Assembly (NCBI RefSeq): GCF_000416235.1
Contig: NZ_ATLO01000003.1
Span: 1-64,000 of the forward strand
Source: Pseudomonas sp. CFII64
Lineage (GTDB): Bacteria > Pseudomonadota > Gammaproteobacteria > Pseudomonadales > Pseudomonadaceae
Direction: 5' to 3'
Length of the DNA: 64,000 bases
Position numbers and translations under genes: made by a program. Positions 63,073 to 64,000 of this stretch are shown here, one piece after another. Within the stretch, counting starts at the first letter, position 1, and each line of letters opens with the position of its first letter. The notes beneath the pieces are model-generated. The model ran no database searches. It was not told where the DNA came from and saw only the letters and a list, made by a program, of their open reading frames with translations.

Positions 63073-63843
63073 TTACACCCCGCTAAACCAGTTATACCCC
63101 TGATCCTCCCAATACCCGCCCGGGTTCTCGTTGGTCACGATCAGCTCGACGATGTGCTTGGGGTTCTTGAAGCCCAGTTTGGTCGGCACGCGTACGCGCA
63201 ATGGATAGCCATAATCCGGCGGCAACGCCACCTCACCGAAATCCAGCGCCAGCAAGGTTTGCGGGTGCAACGCCGTGGGCATGTCCAGGCTTGAGTAGTA
63301 GCGGTCTGCGCATTTGAAACCGACGAATTTAGCCGTGGTGTCGGCACCGATGTGTTCAAGGAAGGTGCGCAACGGCACGCCGCCCCATTGGCCAATGGCG
63401 CTCCAACCTTCGATACAGATCAAACGAGTGATGTCAGTGCGCTGCGGCAGTTTGCGCAGGCTGTCCAGATTCCATGACTGCTTGTCGCGAACCAGCCCGG
63501 ACACTTCCAGCTTGTAATCGGAAATATCCAGATCCGGCACGTTGTATTCGGGATAAAACGCGTTGAACGGGAACGGTTGGGTCAACTGCGCCTTGCTGTA
63601 GGTCGGCGCGAGTTTCTGGCCGCTGAACAACCAGGCCTGCACCCGGTCATTCCAGCGCGACATGGCCCACAGCACTTTGTCGACCTGATCGCCATCTTGC
63701 AGGTTGCAGCCGGTGAGCATCGACATGGCGCCTACAGTCAGCCCGGCGCGCAAAAACGAGCGGCGCTGAATATTGATCAACTGGGTCTGCTGCGCGGGTT
63801 CCAGGCGGATGCGTTGAGTCGGGCGTGGCTTGGGGTCACTCAT
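63073..63843 (-). CDS. Tat-exported molybdopterin-dependent oxidoreductase (YedY/MsrP-like)
   Basis: 256 residues. Twin-arginine signal at 27-28 (QRRSFLRAG), a lipobox-like LTGC46 right after the hydrophobic core, and the oxidoreductase domain with C143 in RLICIEGWSAIGQW, the sulfite-oxidase-type Mo ligand. Family members reduce methionine sulfoxide or act on other small compounds. The cytochrome b gene whose stop it overlaps by eight bases is the likely electron donor. ATG 63843 (MSDPKPRPTQ) with GGGGAG upstream is chosen over the extension at 63864. Confidence 0.86.
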   Translation of the reverse strand: MSDPKPRPTQRIRLEPAQQTQLINIQRRSFLRAGLTVGAMSMLTGCNLQDGDQVDKVLWAMSRWNDRVQAWLFSGQKLAPTYSKAQLTQPFPFNAFYPEYNVPDLDISDYKLEVSGLVRDKQSWNLDSLRKLPQRTDITRLICIEGWSAIGQWGGVPLRTFLEHIGADTTAKFVGFKCADRYYSSLDMPTALHPQTLLALDFGEVALPPDYGYPLRVRVPTKLGFKNPKHIVELIVTNENPGGYWEDQGYNWFSGV

Positions 63844-64000
63844 GACCGGTCTCCCCGTTTGCAAGAGGTCGTTTGCCGCCGGTAATCATCGGCAGCAGGG
63901 TGCGCGGCACAATCAGCACCAGCGCCAGGTGGACGATGACAAACGCGCCGATGGCCGCCATCGCACCGAAATGCACATAACGTGCGAAGTCGAAGCCGCC
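63836..64000 (-). CDS. Cytochrome b (b561-type) domain protein, 3' end only
   Basis: Only the last 54 residues are in the window, in frame to the edge. They form the last helices of a di-heme membrane cytochrome: RYVHFGAMAAIGAFVIVHLA with two histidines 14 residues apart (possible heme ligands), then a short basic tail. It probably gives electrons to the molybdopterin enzyme that follows. The product name of the whole protein cannot be set from this fragment. Confidence 0.7.
   Translation of the reverse strand, partial: GGFDFARYVHFGAMAAIGAFVIVHLALVLIVPRTLLPMITGGKRPLANGETGHE

Overview
The window looks like chromosome of a Pseudomonas of the P. fluorescens group. I infer this from the high-GC coding sequence, the many short palindromic REP/REPIN elements between genes (heads such as GTAGGACCGGCTTTAGCC), and Pseudomonas-typical families (DUF1652, RsmA/E-type CsrA, OprD porin, PcsA, PctA-like chemoreceptor, EfeUOB). 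No phage, insertion sequence, CRISPR array, rRNA or tRNA was found. Nearly all genes are intact; one gene runs off the right edge.

Layout. 0-9 kb: LigD (end-joining ligase), a CsrA/Rsm regulator, a three-gene envelope/stress operon (possible AlgU promoter), a YdcH-like protein, a PanE-like reductase and an orphan FAD enzyme. 8.6-11.6 kb: an AT-rich, gene-poor stretch with small hypotheticals, DUF1652 and an acetyltransferase. 11.6-12.7 kb: a four-helix membrane protein and a 24-residue membrane peptide behind a sigma54-like promoter. 12.7-22.7 kb: an itaconate-catabolism locus (TRAP transporter, lyase, CoA-transferase, MmgE/PrpD, acyl-CoA dehydrogenase, MaoC hydratase, divergent LysR). 22.7-27.6 kb: EamA exporter with its LysR, a hydrolase, a hexapeptide acetyltransferase and DUF899. 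27.6-32.6 kb: a 2-deoxyribose locus (deoC, DeoR regulator, mutarotase, permease, kinase) with two look-alike operator candidates. 32.7-35.6 kb: Tam, DUF72, a small acidic protein and phosphatidylcholine synthase.

35.7-39 kb: a cobalamin riboswitch ahead of a BtuFCD-like ABC importer. 39-44 kb: an acetyltransferase, then a DUF979/DUF969/OprD system with a divergent LysR (uncharacterised uptake route). 44-53 kb: a dCache chemoreceptor, LysR/PACE efflux pair, MFS, RarD-like, ZapE-like ATPase and SulP transporter. 52.8-56.8 kb: a split AtuA-type enzyme, a CitMHS transporter and LysR. 56.9-58 kb: class C beta-lactamase without an adjacent ampR. 58.3-62.8 kb: a Fur-boxed EfeU-EfeO-EfeB-EfeM ferrous iron system interrupted by a REPIN. 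62.8-64 kb: a tandemly duplicated REPIN, then a Tat-exported molybdopterin oxidoreductase and its cytochrome b partner (cut by the window edge).

The main themes are small catabolic islands, each with its own transporter and regulator, and REP elements scattered between them. The least explained parts are the DUF969/DUF979/OprD locus, the split AtuA/CitMHS locus, the AT-rich 8.6-9.5 kb segment and the two stress-type membrane operons.
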